Origin: a virus
Length of the DNA stretch: 27,509 bases
Reading direction: 5' to 3' (one strand)
Virus record (IMG/VR): IMGVR_UViG_3300033985_000213
Coordinates: 1-27,509 of that record
The translations under genes were made by a program, and so were the position numbers. Shown piece by piece: positions 7,263-14,855 of this stretch (position 1 is its first letter; each line of letters opens with the position of its first letter). The notes beneath the pieces were generated by a model. That model was not told the origin of the DNA. It saw nothing but the letters and a program-made list of their open reading frames with translations, and ran no database searches.

Positions 7263-10200
7263 CTACCCATAAATAACCCTGCTTCCTTCCTCAGTTTTCT
7301 CTATATCTATACTCTGAGGGAACCGTGCCTTCATTGTCGGATCATGCGTGATGGCCATTATCTTTAATCCTGAATACCTGTTCTGGATTGTCTCCAGGGC
7401 ATCACAGTAAGCCTGTATTCCATCACTGTCTAAGAAAGGAGGTTCATCTATAAACAGCATTCCAAGCTGTATTCCGGCTCTGCTGCTCTTGATTTCTGCC
7501 AGAGCTAATATTACTGATAGTGAAGACTTCACTCTCTCACCGCCGGACTTCGATAAGTACGGGAGCCTGCCATTGTCGTTAATAAAGATGTCCAGAGTAA
7601 CGACTTCCTTTTTGTTATTGCTTTTAAGCAGCTTTTCAGTAACAAACTCTACGCTCATTTTCCCGCCACTCATTTGGCCGAGTATGTTATTTGCTGTAGC
7701 TTCAAGCATTGGTACAATGGACCGGATGATATTATGAGGAACACCATCTTGACTGAATGCTTTTTTTAATTCCTCATAAATGGTTACTTTATCAGCTAAA
7801 TCCTTTACAAGCTGCTGAAGACTTGATATTTCATCCTTTGCTTCCTGAAGATTTTCAAGCTGCTTGTTGTAAGCTCCGATATCCATTGACAACCTTTGTA
7901 TTTCGGTCTGGAGGTCGGATATGGATGTTTCCAGTACTGTAAGCTGTGATTTGAGTTCATCACTTCCGGATGCTGTCTGGTTCTCGGCTTCAAGATCCTG
8001 CTGCTTAGTCATTATCTCTGCCACAATTTCCGTAAGCTCTTTATCCAGCTCAGCAATACGGTTTTCAGCTATAGCTTTTTTCTCCCTTGCTACCGGAAGG
8101 AGCTTCTCTTTATCCAACCATGACTTAGCAGCTTCAATCTCCAATACAAGGGAGTTATACTTGTCAGCTGCAACTTTCATTTCTGTTAGCTGTTGTCCGG
8201 CAACCTTTTTTTCTTTGATGTAACCATTAAGCTTGTCCTGCAGCTCGTTAACCTTACTGTCAATGGCTTGTATGCGTTCATTTATAAGCTTTATTTGCTC
8301 CTTGTATCCCAGTATTGCTTCATACTCTTTTGAGGCTTTTTCAAGGCTTGAAATGAGAGCACGTTTGCTGTTGATGGTCTCCTGGTTGTAGCCTAAAGCG
8401 TTACGCCTATCAATAAGAGTATCAATGTACTTCTGAGCCTCTTCCAGCTTTACCTTTTGTTCTGCCTGCCACTTTTGGCAGTCATCTTTATATGGGAGCA
8501 GCTTTGATTTAGCATCCTGAGCATCCGCAAGGAAACGGCATCTGGCATTTGCTTTATCAATACAACCGCTGTTATCAAGTAAAGCTGCCTTTTCCTTAAG
8601 GCTTCTATATTCAGTAATGCGCCTGGTGTACTCAGTATCATATTGGGACTGCAGTACGGCTTTCTGTCTTTCAGCTGCAGATATCTCATTACTGACCCGT
8701 ATATATTCCCCTGCTTTCTCCTCGAGAATGGAGAGAGCTGCTTTTTCGGTGGTATATTGCTCATGCTTTGCCTTGAGCTGGCTTTCCATAGAAACCTTAT
8801 CTTCATAAGGCTTTTTCTTACTTACCAGTGAGGTCTTTTCAGTGTTCAGCCTTGCAATCTCTGCCTGGGTAGCCTCAATATCGGCAACAAGCTTTTGATA
8901 TTCGGCTTTCTTCGCATCATATAAAGCCTTGCCGGTAATGAGTTCCTTTTCCTGAGCCAGTAAGGAATTATACTTGGCAACTCCGGCAACAATGGTACTT
9001 TCCTGTGAAAGAATGATGTTGGAGTTGTTCAGGATATCAACCTGAGCGCTCCTGTTGGCTTCTACATCAGCCTTTTTCTTATTTAAGGTGTTAATACCTT
9101 CGCTAAGCTTTAAGGCCCGTGTAGCAGCCTCCAGCTTTGAATTTAACCGAAGCTTAAGCTTGTCAGCTTCATCAGTGAATGTCTTAATCTTTTGGTTATT
9201 TGCCTCAATAGATATTTCAGCTGCTTCAATATTCCTATGAATTTCTTCCTCATCAGGAAGAGTTAATGAGAGTTTGTCTATCTGATCGTTGTTTTGCCTA
9301 ATCTGGCGGTTAAGCTCTGTCACCTTATCCCTTGCTATGTTTTCCATGTCTTCATAAATCCCAAGGCCAAGAATATTGCCGAGGATGCTCATTCTGCTTT
9401 CCTTATCAGCCTGGAGGAATAAACCGTATTGGTCCTGCATGATGAGGGCGCAGCTCCTCAGGGTAAGGCTGTCCATGCCGAGAATGTTAATAATTTCAGC
9501 CTGGGTATCGTTCATGCGTTCCTTGGATCTGTTTATCCATTCACCGTCTACGAGCTCAGACAGGTTAAGCGTTGCTTTACCGCTTTTTGCCCTGGTTCTT
9601 GTAACCCGGAAAGTCCTTTCACCTATCTTAAAGGTAAATTTTATACTTCCGGAACGGGCTTTCTCGTTGTTGCTGATCCACCCGGTGATGTCCCCTTCTC
9701 TTGGTTCCTCATAGAGGCAGTCAAGGATGGCATCCATAAACAGTGAGCTTTTACCTACGCCATTAGGACCGTTTATGGTACAGAAAGTAATATCATCAAA
9801 GTTGAAGGTCTCTTCCGGATAATTTCTGTAATTTTTCACTTCAATTTCAACCGGTACGAATAAACCGGTAAGAGATGCAGTAATACTGTTTGCTGAAGCT
9901 TCGGCGATAATAGGCCGTGCAGCTTCTATGATGTCAACTATCTTATCATCAGGTATTGCCTTCTCTATCAGGTACTCTCTCAGATTGTTCTCCGGGGAAT
10001 TCCTTTCAGAAAGGTCATTCCTGTTTGCAGTAATTAAGATTTTTTCAGGAGTGATTTCCTGTACCCAAAATGCACCGTCTGAATATAACTCTTTTTCAAG
10101 GATTGCTTTATTTAAGGCTTTATTTAATTCATCAGTGCAGTTATAAAGAACCCTTACAATTTTGCCTTCAATTTCACCTCGCCATAATTTAGTGGCAACA

Positions 10201-11096
10201 TCATCTATACTGCCAAGGTTGAATGCAGCAATATCTTCGTTGGACATGCGGATGGTTTTGAATTCTCTATGCGGTGTTTTTATGAAATCATGGGTTCCAT
10301 ATTCAAAGTCATGTATCCAGAATCCGCGTTCCTGTCCTTCATCGTTGAAATTCAAAGCATTTATAGCTCCAGCATAGTAAGTATTAAGACAGCTGGTTAC
10401 CTGCTGTGGTCTATGAATATGGCCTAATGCTACCAAATCAAAGCCAGCCGCATCCAACGCCTCTGGAAGAAGTACGGGTTCAAACTGTGCAAGGAATTGT
10501 GTCTGTCCGCTTTCTGTATTGCAACCAGGTACTGTATAATGTGTCAAGAGGATTGAATTATAAGCTGGGTGACACATTGCCTTTAGGCTAAGTACGATTT
10601 TTCCGAGTTCCTCGGTGAATACCTGGTTTTCTTCTTCCTTTGACAGTCCCGGGAATTTAGCTCTGAATACACCTCTATCAAAGCCGGGGAGAGCGGCAAC
10701 ATTAATGTTACCGCTTTTTGTACTTATTACCTCGGCTCGGGGGGTATCGAAAATAGTAATAGCTGGCTCCTCTTTAAAAACCTCCTGCAACATCTTGAAC
10801 TGTTCCTCTCCATCATGGTTAGGTGTGCCACGAAGCACACATACAGGAGCAATTTCCGATAGGCCTTTTATAATGTTGATGGCATTATAGGTTTCATTCA
10901 GGCCTCTGTCTGCCCATACCTTAGCTGCATGGAATATATCACCTGATACAACAATTAAATCTGGTTGTTCATCTTTAGCCTTTTCAGTCATGAAACGCAA
11001 GCAATCGTATATATCCTTGCCTCGAAGGTTGACTCCGTTTTCTTCGGGTCCTGGATAATTCCCTATATGCCAGTCGGATGTATGAAGAATTTTCAT
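7263..11096 (-). CDS. sbcDC-like: Single-chain SbcD-SbcC (Mre11-Rad50) nuclease/ATPase
   Basis: 1277 aa from the ATG at 11096, which overlaps the stop of the preceding gene by one base. Residues 1-400 are a calcineurin-like Mre11/SbcD nuclease: SDWH (7-10), SGD (51-53), RGTPNHD (89-95), THYT (185-188) and GHIH (225-228) supply the metal ligands. Residues 415-1277 are a Rad50/SbcC SMC-like ATPase: Walker A GPNGVGKS (443-450), a Q-loop region, about 500 residues of coiled coil, signature SGGER (1184-1188), Walker B GMLFIDEP (1212-1219) and the H-loop THD (1250-1252). The coiled-coil apex has C845 and C853 (CX7C) instead of the usual CPXC zinc hook. It probably processes DNA ends for phage recombination and replication. 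Normally the two activities are separate proteins. Confidence 0.92.
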   Translation of the reverse strand: MKILHTSDWHIGNYPGPEENGVNLRGKDIYDCLRFMTEKAKDEQPDLIVVSGDIFHAAKVWADRGLNETYNAINIIKGLSEIAPVCVLRGTPNHDGEEQFKMLQEVFKEEPAITIFDTPRAEVISTKSGNINVAALPGFDRGVFRAKFPGLSKEEENQVFTEELGKIVLSLKAMCHPAYNSILLTHYTVPGCNTESGQTQFLAQFEPVLLPEALDAAGFDLVALGHIHRPQQVTSCLNTYYAGAINALNFNDEGQERGFWIHDFEYGTHDFIKTPHREFKTIRMSNEDIAAFNLGSIDDVATKLWRGEIEGKIVRVLYNCTDELNKALNKAILEKELYSDGAFWVQEITPEKILITANRNDLSERNSPENNLREYLIEKAIPDDKIVDIIEAARPIIAEASANSITASLTGLFVPVEIEVKNYRNYPEETFNFDDITFCTINGPNGVGKSSLFMDAILDCLYEEPREGDITGWISNNEKARSGSIKFTFKIGERTFRVTRTRAKSGKATLNLSELVDGEWINRSKERMNDTQAEIINILGMDSLTLRSCALIMQDQYGLFLQADKESRMSILGNILGLGIYEDMENIARDKVTELNRQIRQNNDQIDKLSLTLPDEEEIHRNIEAAEISIEANNQKIKTFTDEADKLKLRLNSKLEAATRALKLSEGINTLNKKKADVEANRSAQVDILNNSNIILSQESTIVAGVAKYNSLLAQEKELITGKALYDAKKAEYQKLVADIEATQAEIARLNTEKTSLVSKKKPYEDKVSMESQLKAKHEQYTTEKAALSILEEKAGEYIRVSNEISAAERQKAVLQSQYDTEYTRRITEYRSLKEKAALLDNSGCIDKANARCRFLADAQDAKSKLLPYKDDCQKWQAEQKVKLEEAQKYIDTLIDRRNALGYNQETINSKRALISSLEKASKEYEAILGYKEQIKLINERIQAIDSKVNELQDKLNGYIKEKKVAGQQLTEMKVAADKYNSLVLEIEAAKSWLDKEKLLPVAREKKAIAENRIAELDKELTEIVAEIMTKQQDLEAENQTASGSDELKSQLTVLETSISDLQTEIQRLSMDIGAYNKQLENLQEAKDEISSLQQLVKDLADKVTIYEELKKAFSQDGVPHNIIRSIVPMLEATANNILGQMSGGKMSVEFVTEKLLKSNNKKEVVTLDIFINDNGRLPYLSKSGGERVKSSLSVILALAEIKSSRAGIQLGMLFIDEPPFLDSDGIQAYCDALETIQNRYSGLKIMAITHDPTMKARFPQSIDIEKTEEGSRVIYG

Positions 11097-11485
11097 CAGT
11101 TTGCACCTTCTTTCATGCATTTGTAATACTGCTTAAATCGTTCTAAAATGCCACCAATTTCTCTCATAATTGAATCGATGTCAGACTCATGAAGTCCATC
11201 AAGAGCTATGCCATCAAGGGTAAATTTCTCACGCATTATGATGATGTCCCCTACTATCGGTTGTCTATGAATATCAGTTTCATACAAGTAGCATCCTAAC
11301 GGATTAAGTTCTAATTCCTTGAGGAGGCCTTCCTCATCGACTATCATGCAGTAAGGCTTGGGAAGCCTCTTGGGATGCACTACTTCCAAGTAACCGCCGA
11401 GAGCTTCTCGGATTGTTTTGTGTAAAGGTTCCTTAACATCTATTGTTTCAACCTCAGAATTAGTGGTAATTTTTAAGGCTAACAT
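11096..11485 (-). CDS. DUF3846-like protein
   Basis: A 129-aa protein from the ATG at 11485, overlapping the stop of the gene before it by one base and the start of the SbcDC gene by one base. The order IREALGGYLEVVHP, CMIVDEEGLLKELELNPLG and IVGDIIIM is the pattern of DUF3846, a small family frequent in phages and conjugative elements, with no established activity. Tight coupling (TGATG junctions at both ends) with a probable annealing protein and the SbcDC fusion places it in the recombination cluster, but that does not prove a recombination role. Confidence 0.7.
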   Translation of the reverse strand: MLALKITTNSEVETIDVKEPLHKTIREALGGYLEVVHPKRLPKPYCMIVDEEGLLKELELNPLGCYLYETDIHRQPIVGDIIIMREKFTLDGIALDGLHESDIDSIMREIGGILERFKQYYKCMKEGAN

Positions 11486-12636
11486 CAGTTGGCACCGCCT
11501 TTCTGGCACTTCATGCAGAGAGGTCTACCAAAATTCCTTACTGCATAGGCAGACACCTTATCGCTGATTGTTGCACTACAGACTGTACATATATTGGGGT
11601 CAAAATCTTCGTCAGGTTCCATCGGTTCCTCATCTGGAGGGAACGGAGATTGTTCATCCTCTTGCTCTTGTGATTCATCAAAAGGACTATCATCTTGAGG
11701 TAGATCAGAAGTAAATGCGGAATTATCTACAAATTCTTCCGGATTAAAGTCATCTTGGCTTGACTGTTCTATATATGAGGGAGCTGCAGTCAGTACCTTG
11801 CTTGTTCCAAACATATTACTCATAGAAGACATCCCTTGTTCAAGCATTGCTCTTCTTACTTCCGGATTACTGTAGTCAGGGCTAAATGTAACTCTAGGAA
11901 CCACAAAAGGCTTTTTCAATTCATCAAGTGTATAAGTGCCTTTTATGCCGATAAGTGCTCTGATAACTCTCAGAATTGCTCCGGTCATAGCCTTTTCTGC
12001 GAAAGTCTTTCTGAGCAATGTCATATTAACAAGCACAGCCCTTTCGATATATTTCTGCCTATCTTCATCAGCTATTTTGTAAGCTTTGCAGGGTTTCCCC
12101 CATTTGTCAGTGGTGTTAATCCACTCACCTTTAAACAGTTTTGCTGCTTCCTCTGCTGCCTTCTTGTCAGTAATTCCATGCAGGGATTTATCCATAAATT
12201 CAAGTCTGAAACGATCCTCTTCATCATCCAGGTTTATTACTTTTTCATCACAGTGTGTTTTGCCGGTACCATCCGGAAGCCTCATAGCACCGTATGCCTT
12301 TGCCTTATAACAGTTTTTTGAGATATAGGCGCCATATGTGTTGTTCGGATCAAATTGGATGCCAGCTGCAGCTGCAAGTTTCATAAGTAGCGGTTTAGCA
12401 GGGGAATATACATCGGAATAGATGTCTTTCCCAGTCTTGGGATCAGTTCCTGTTTTCACGCTTCCAACCTTAAATATGTCTCCGGAATTCTCAGATATAT
12501 CAGCCTGTACTTCCATAACGGTGAATTTATAGAATGGATTAATCTGTGCCTCATTAGATACCGGCATCAGTAAGTTTACATTCTGGCCACTATATTTTTT
12601 TTGAATTTCAACTAAAGAATTACTTGTATTTGCCAT
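11485..12636 (-). CDS. Candidate single-strand annealing protein with C-terminal zinc ribbon
   Basis: A 383-aa protein, ATG preceded by GGAGG at 8 bp. I do not recognise the family securely. What is visible: a globular N-terminal 270 residues containing an AEKAMTGAILRVIRALIGI helix that resembles the segment AETKAKNRALR found in Rad52/RecT/Erf-like annealing proteins; a very acidic, Pro-rich linker (about 300-345); and a C-terminal CXXC...CXXC ribbon (CTVC, CMKC) of a type often found at the end of phage recombination proteins. It is the first gene of a three-gene coupled cluster ending in the Mre11-Rad50 fusion, an arrangement that fits an annealing protein plus exonuclease pair. An alternative is a DNA-binding replication protein. 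Confidence 0.5.
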   Translation of the reverse strand: MANTSNSLVEIQKKYSGQNVNLLMPVSNEAQINPFYKFTVMEVQADISENSGDIFKVGSVKTGTDPKTGKDIYSDVYSPAKPLLMKLAAAAGIQFDPNNTYGAYISKNCYKAKAYGAMRLPDGTGKTHCDEKVINLDDEEDRFRLEFMDKSLHGITDKKAAEEAAKLFKGEWINTTDKWGKPCKAYKIADEDRQKYIERAVLVNMTLLRKTFAEKAMTGAILRVIRALIGIKGTYTLDELKKPFVVPRVTFSPDYSNPEVRRAMLEQGMSSMSNMFGTSKVLTAAPSYIEQSSQDDFNPEEFVDNSAFTSDLPQDDSPFDESQEQEDEQSPFPPDEEPMEPDEDFDPNICTVCSATISDKVSAYAVRNFGRPLCMKCQKGGAN

Positions 12637-12657
12637 TTTTCATACCTCCATATTGTT

Positions 12658-12674
12658 GATTTAAGTATTAAATC
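12658..12674 (-). promoter_or_regulatory. Hairpin in the leader of the annealing-protein gene
   Basis: On the minus strand, GATTTAA and TTAAATC form a perfect 7-bp stem with a 3-base loop, with an outer ATTGT/ACAAT pairing around it. It lies 22 bp upstream of the ATG of the 383-aa gene, next to the ribosome site. No U-run follows, so it is more likely an RNA structure or protein site than a terminator. Confidence 0.35.
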
Positions 12675-12709
12675 ATGCTACAATATGAACATAGGGCGAT
12701 TGCGTTAGC

Positions 12710-12967
12710 TTAGCGGGCGGCGCAATCTTTTTCTATGTTCATAAGCTCATTGTGGATCCTGCAAGCCTCAGAAAATCGGTTCTGATAAACTGTTTCCGAT
12801 ATAAGCATTGCCAGATACCATGGCTGACGCCTTTCCCCTTGTGCATCACCTTCCCTGCTGATTATCCAGTCGAGTTTGCGCCTTGCGTATTGCTCGGCTT
12901 TTTTCATTTCATCATCAGAAATACTGTCGCCAAGTTCAATTTCAGCAAGTGCTTTCAGGTTACTCAA
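12710..12967 (-). CDS. Small phage protein of unknown function
   Basis: 85 aa from the TTG at 12965-12967, preceded by AAAGGGGTG. A GTG nine bases earlier is in frame but lies inside that ribosome site. The sequence is helical and charged (DDEMKKAEQYARRKLDWII, later SEACRIHNELMNIEKD) with no recognisable motif. Its start overlaps the end of the upstream gene by 8 bp, so it is probably translated by coupling. The stop codon lies within a GATTGCG/CGCAATC inverted repeat (about 12,697-12,727) that may fold at the end of this gene. Confidence 0.65.
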   Translation of the reverse strand: MSNLKALAEIELGDSISDDEMKKAEQYARRKLDWIISREGDAQGERRQPWYLAMLISETVYQNRFSEACRIHNELMNIEKDCAAR

Positions 12968-13211
12968 TCTTAACACCCCTTTTCTTCAGCTCATCAATCC
13001 AAAAAGCCTTAATTTCGTCTGAGCAGTGCGACATGGCATCTTTCCATGTGGGCCATCTGCCATGGTCATTAAAGAATTTATACTGATAAAACAGACTTTG
13101 CTGGTTGTGAGGCTGCTCTGGTTCATGTGCAACTGCACATTCAGGACAAGTTCCTGGAGCTGCCGGCATGAGAGCAAATGCCCCGAGATGTTTTCCCTTA
13201 ATTAAATCCAT
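12960..13211 (-). CDS. Small conserved phage protein with CPEC motif
   Basis: An 83-aa protein, ATG preceded by GGAAGGGGGA. It contains PGTCPECAVAHEPEQPHNQQ, then SLFYQYKF and GRWPTWKDAMSHC, a sequence pattern I recognise from small early proteins in many Firmicutes phages. The function is unknown. The CPEC pair could be half of a metal site, completed by the nearby His and Cys residues. Confidence 0.75.
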   Translation of the reverse strand: MDLIKGKHLGAFALMPAAPGTCPECAVAHEPEQPHNQQSLFYQYKFFNDHGRWPTWKDAMSHCSDEIKAFWIDELKKRGVKIE

Positions 13212-13227
13212 TCTGGTTCCCCCTTCC

Positions 13228-13461
13228 TTATTTGGTTAAATAGCATCTTTGACACCCTGATTCGCATTCAGGATATCCCAACTCTTTTAAGCATTTTCCG
13301 TTCATCTTCTGAATTGATTTGTACTTATCTTCTCCATAATGTTTTAGCTGGTTTTCATGTGTTGCTAAAATAGCAGTGCCACCATAAGCTTGAATAATAA
13401 ATCCGTATTTTTCCGCCAGCTTCATTACTTCACTCCAATGTATATCCATCTGTTCCGGCAA
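13228..13461 (-). CDS. Small phage protein of unknown function
   Basis: 77 aa from the TTG at 13459-13461, which has GAGGAGG about 9 bp upstream; an ATG four codons later is the alternative. It has a conserved-looking core, AEKYGFIIQAYGGTAILATH, and a Cys-rich end (CLKELGYPECESGCQRC), perhaps a small metal site. Similar short proteins occur in other phage early regions, but no function is known to me. Confidence 0.65.
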   Translation of the reverse strand: MPEQMDIHWSEVMKLAEKYGFIIQAYGGTAILATHENQLKHYGEDKYKSIQKMNGKCLKELGYPECESGCQRCYLTK

Positions 13462-13477
13462 CTGTTATGCCCTCCTC

Positions 13478-13681
13478 TCATGAGCACCTGTGTAATATAA
13501 ATCCTCTTAACCCATCTTCAGCAGTCCTTCCTCTGCGGATATCTCCATTTGTCAGGACATACTCCTTATCACTGGTGTTATCAGGGATAAAAAATACCGG
13601 ATGAACATTTACTATCAGAGCCTTTTTCCCTTTTCTTTTAACGAAGCGTATTGCTCTACCGCATATACTGCATTTTGTCAA
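13478..13681 (-). CDS. Small zinc-finger-like phage protein
   Basis: 67 aa from a TTG start (13679-13681) with an excellent AAAGGAGGTG site 9 bp upstream, inside the end of the membrane-protein gene. It begins MTKCSICGRAIRFVKRKGKK and ends GLRGFILHRCS. The pattern is CxxC at the start, a VHPVFF segment and NGDI in the middle, and a final His/Cys, which is a common layout in small phage proteins that bind a metal through the terminal residues. The function is unknown. Confidence 0.7.
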   Translation of the reverse strand: MTKCSICGRAIRFVKRKGKKALIVNVHPVFFIPDNTSDKEYVLTNGDIRRGRTAEDGLRGFILHRCS

Positions 13682-13952
13682 TGTATTTCACACCTCCTTT
13701 GCTTTTTAACTTCCTAAACTGAACTGTAATTGCCCAATATGTAGCCCCAAAAGCGGCTATAATCAGAATCCACTCACCTCCTACAGCAAAGTATCCTCTT
13801 TGGGCATAAGCTGCAGGTAATGCCCACAATGACACAAGCCACGCTGAAAATATTGATATACCTATCTTGATTGATACTGTGACAAGAAATGCCGCTGTCC
13901 TGGCAACTGCTTTCTTGAGTTGATGTATTTTCGTGGAGTACACCTTGGGCAT
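13656..13952 (-). CDS. Small membrane protein
   Basis: 98 aa from the ATG at 13950-13952, which has an AAAGGAAGG site 6 bp upstream. The frame stays open to an ATG at 14033, but that upper part is covered by the zinc-ribbon gene in another frame. Two hydrophobic stretches (TAAFLVTVSIKIGISIF through WALPAAYA, and EWILIIAAFGATYWAITV) predict two membrane passes with basic ends. The function is unknown. Possible roles are exclusion of other phages or a membrane effect during early infection; the sequence does not decide. Confidence 0.6.
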   Translation of the reverse strand: MPKVYSTKIHQLKKAVARTAAFLVTVSIKIGISIFSAWLVSLWALPAAYAQRGYFAVGGEWILIIAAFGATYWAITVQFRKLKSKGGVKYIDKMQYMR

Positions 13953-14029
13953 ATGTAACCTTCCTTTGGAATTACTTTTTGAATACTGACTTGCCATGTC
14001 CGTTGGCATTTGATACACCTTGCAACCAT
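13862..14029 (-). CDS. 55-aa zinc-ribbon protein
   Basis: A short gene starting at ATG 14029 directly after the TGA of the upstream small gene, with GGGGGAGAG as ribosome site. It contains ARCIKCQRTWQVSI, then IPKEGYICPRC, i.e. a CXXC-X18-CXXC zinc ribbon typical of small phage proteins. The other reading frame across the same DNA gives a longer but motif-less N-terminal extension of the membrane protein, so I prefer this frame for the first half. Stop TAG is at 13862-13864. Confidence 0.7.
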   Translation of the reverse strand: MVARCIKCQRTWQVSIQKVIPKEGYICPRCTPRKYINSRKQLPGQRHFLSQYQSR

Positions 14030-14191
14030 TCATTTTCTCTCCCCCTTTGATGCCATTTGGCGTATTTCTTCTTCTGTATACTCATCCATCAGTGCATAAA
14101 TAAGAGCTGCAAATTCATTTTCATCAAGTCCTTGATTAATTGCTTTCCTGTATGCAATAACTGCATAGTTAATGGCCGTATTGTTATCCAA
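14030..14191 (-). CDS. 53-aa phage protein of unknown function
   Basis: Starts at the TTG at 14189-14191, with GAGGGGGC ending about 7 bp before it, overlapping the end of the upstream gene by 8 bp. It ends with TGA at 14030-14032, directly before the zinc-ribbon ATG. The sequence NTAINYAVIAYRKAINQGL, then a LIYALMDEYTEEEIRQMA helix, resembles a small helical protein found in many clostridial phages. The tight spacing on both sides supports it as a real gene. Confidence 0.6.
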   Translation of the reverse strand: MDNNTAINYAVIAYRKAINQGLDENEFAALIYALMDEYTEEEIRQMASKGERK

Positions 14192-14471
14192 CTTTTAGCC
14201 CCCTCTCTTTTTCCTTTTCTAAAATCTCCAGTGCCTCCCATGGGTAGCCTACTGTCTTGTAAACCTGGTTAATCCTATCAACTACATTCAAAATTTTCTC
14301 TATATCCTTTTGGATATGTGGAAGATCCATTTCATACTCTACATAAAGGACCAACTTACCCCGGTTTTCACAAAGTTCAAGTTCTGTTTGTGTGTTTTCA
14401 AAAATGTAGTCATAAAACTCAGGATCCACGTCGATGTCAAGCTCGATCTTTGCATTGAGTCTCCTTAGCAT
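14184..14471 (-). CDS. Phage protein of unknown function
   Basis: 95 aa from the ATG at 14471, which has AAAGGAGC 8 bp upstream; an in-frame ATG at 14540 has no good ribosome site and its extra residues overlap the zinc-ribbon gene. The protein has a beta-rich middle (AKIELDIDVDPEFYDYIF, KLVLYVEYEMD) and a C-terminal helix (IQKDIEKILNVVDRINQVYK). No family recognised. It overlaps neighbours at both ends, as do the other genes in this compact block. Confidence 0.6.
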   Translation of the reverse strand: MLRRLNAKIELDIDVDPEFYDYIFENTQTELELCENRGKLVLYVEYEMDLPHIQKDIEKILNVVDRINQVYKTVGYPWEALEILEKEKERGLKVG

Positions 14472-14598
14472 CAGTTTCAGCTCCTTTCTCTTTATCCTTG
14501 GAAGCTTCTTGAAGGTGCTTACTATAACAAACTCTTCCAAAGCCTAATTTCTGATACTTCGGGTTTTTCAATGTTCTACCGCACCTGCCACATTGCAT
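14437..14598 (-). CDS. 53-aa zinc-ribbon-like protein (DUF6011-like)
   Basis: Starts at the ATG at 14596-14598 after GGGGAGGTG. The beginning, MQCGRCGRTLKNPKYQKLGF and then GRVCYSKH, is the pattern CXXCGRxLxxPxSxxxGxGPxC of short phage zinc-ribbon proteins related to DUF6011. A charged tail follows. The end overlaps the next gene by 35 bp in another frame. No function is known; such modules often bind nucleic acid or serve as adaptors. Confidence 0.7.
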   Translation of the reverse strand: MQCGRCGRTLKNPKYQKLGFGRVCYSKHLQEASKDKEKGAETDAKETQCKDRA

Positions 14599-14629
14599 TT
14601 ATTTCACCTCCCCTATATAAAGGCCTGTC

Positions 14630-14842
14630 CTATTTAGAAACAGCCATTGCTTGCTCATGAGCGTTAATCTCATTCATGTCGCAATAGAACTTCTCGCAAA
14701 AGTACTTTTTGGGCACTTTCCCGGCTACTGTGATATATCCCTTTTTGCTAAGCTCCTTGTTGAGGTCCTGAATGATTTTATAAGCTTTTGATTTAGACAC
14801 GCCAAGCAGTGCCATAATATCTTCAACCCGGTAAAATGCCAT
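14630..14842 (-). CDS. Excisionase-like / helix-turn-helix DNA-binding protein
   Basis: A 70-aa protein, ATG after AAGGAGG. It begins MAFYRVEDIMALLGVSKSKA, followed by YKIIQDLNKEL, a MerR/excisionase-type winged helix-turn-helix, and ends with the basic GYITVAGKVPKKYF segment found in small clostridial phage regulators of this type. It may act as excisionase for the integrase at 17,670 or as an early regulator. It is the third regulatory gene of the leftward operon, after two XRE proteins. Confidence 0.7.
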   Translation of the reverse strand: MAFYRVEDIMALLGVSKSKAYKIIQDLNKELSKKGYITVAGKVPKKYFCEKFYCDMNEINAHEQAMAVSK

Positions 14843-14855
14843 GTTCTTCGCCTCC

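Noticed and set aside
13953-14033. Longer form of the membrane protein starting at 14,033
   Set aside because: The same bases encode a clear CXXC-CXXC zinc-ribbon protein in another frame, and a good ribosome site precedes the ATG at 13,952.
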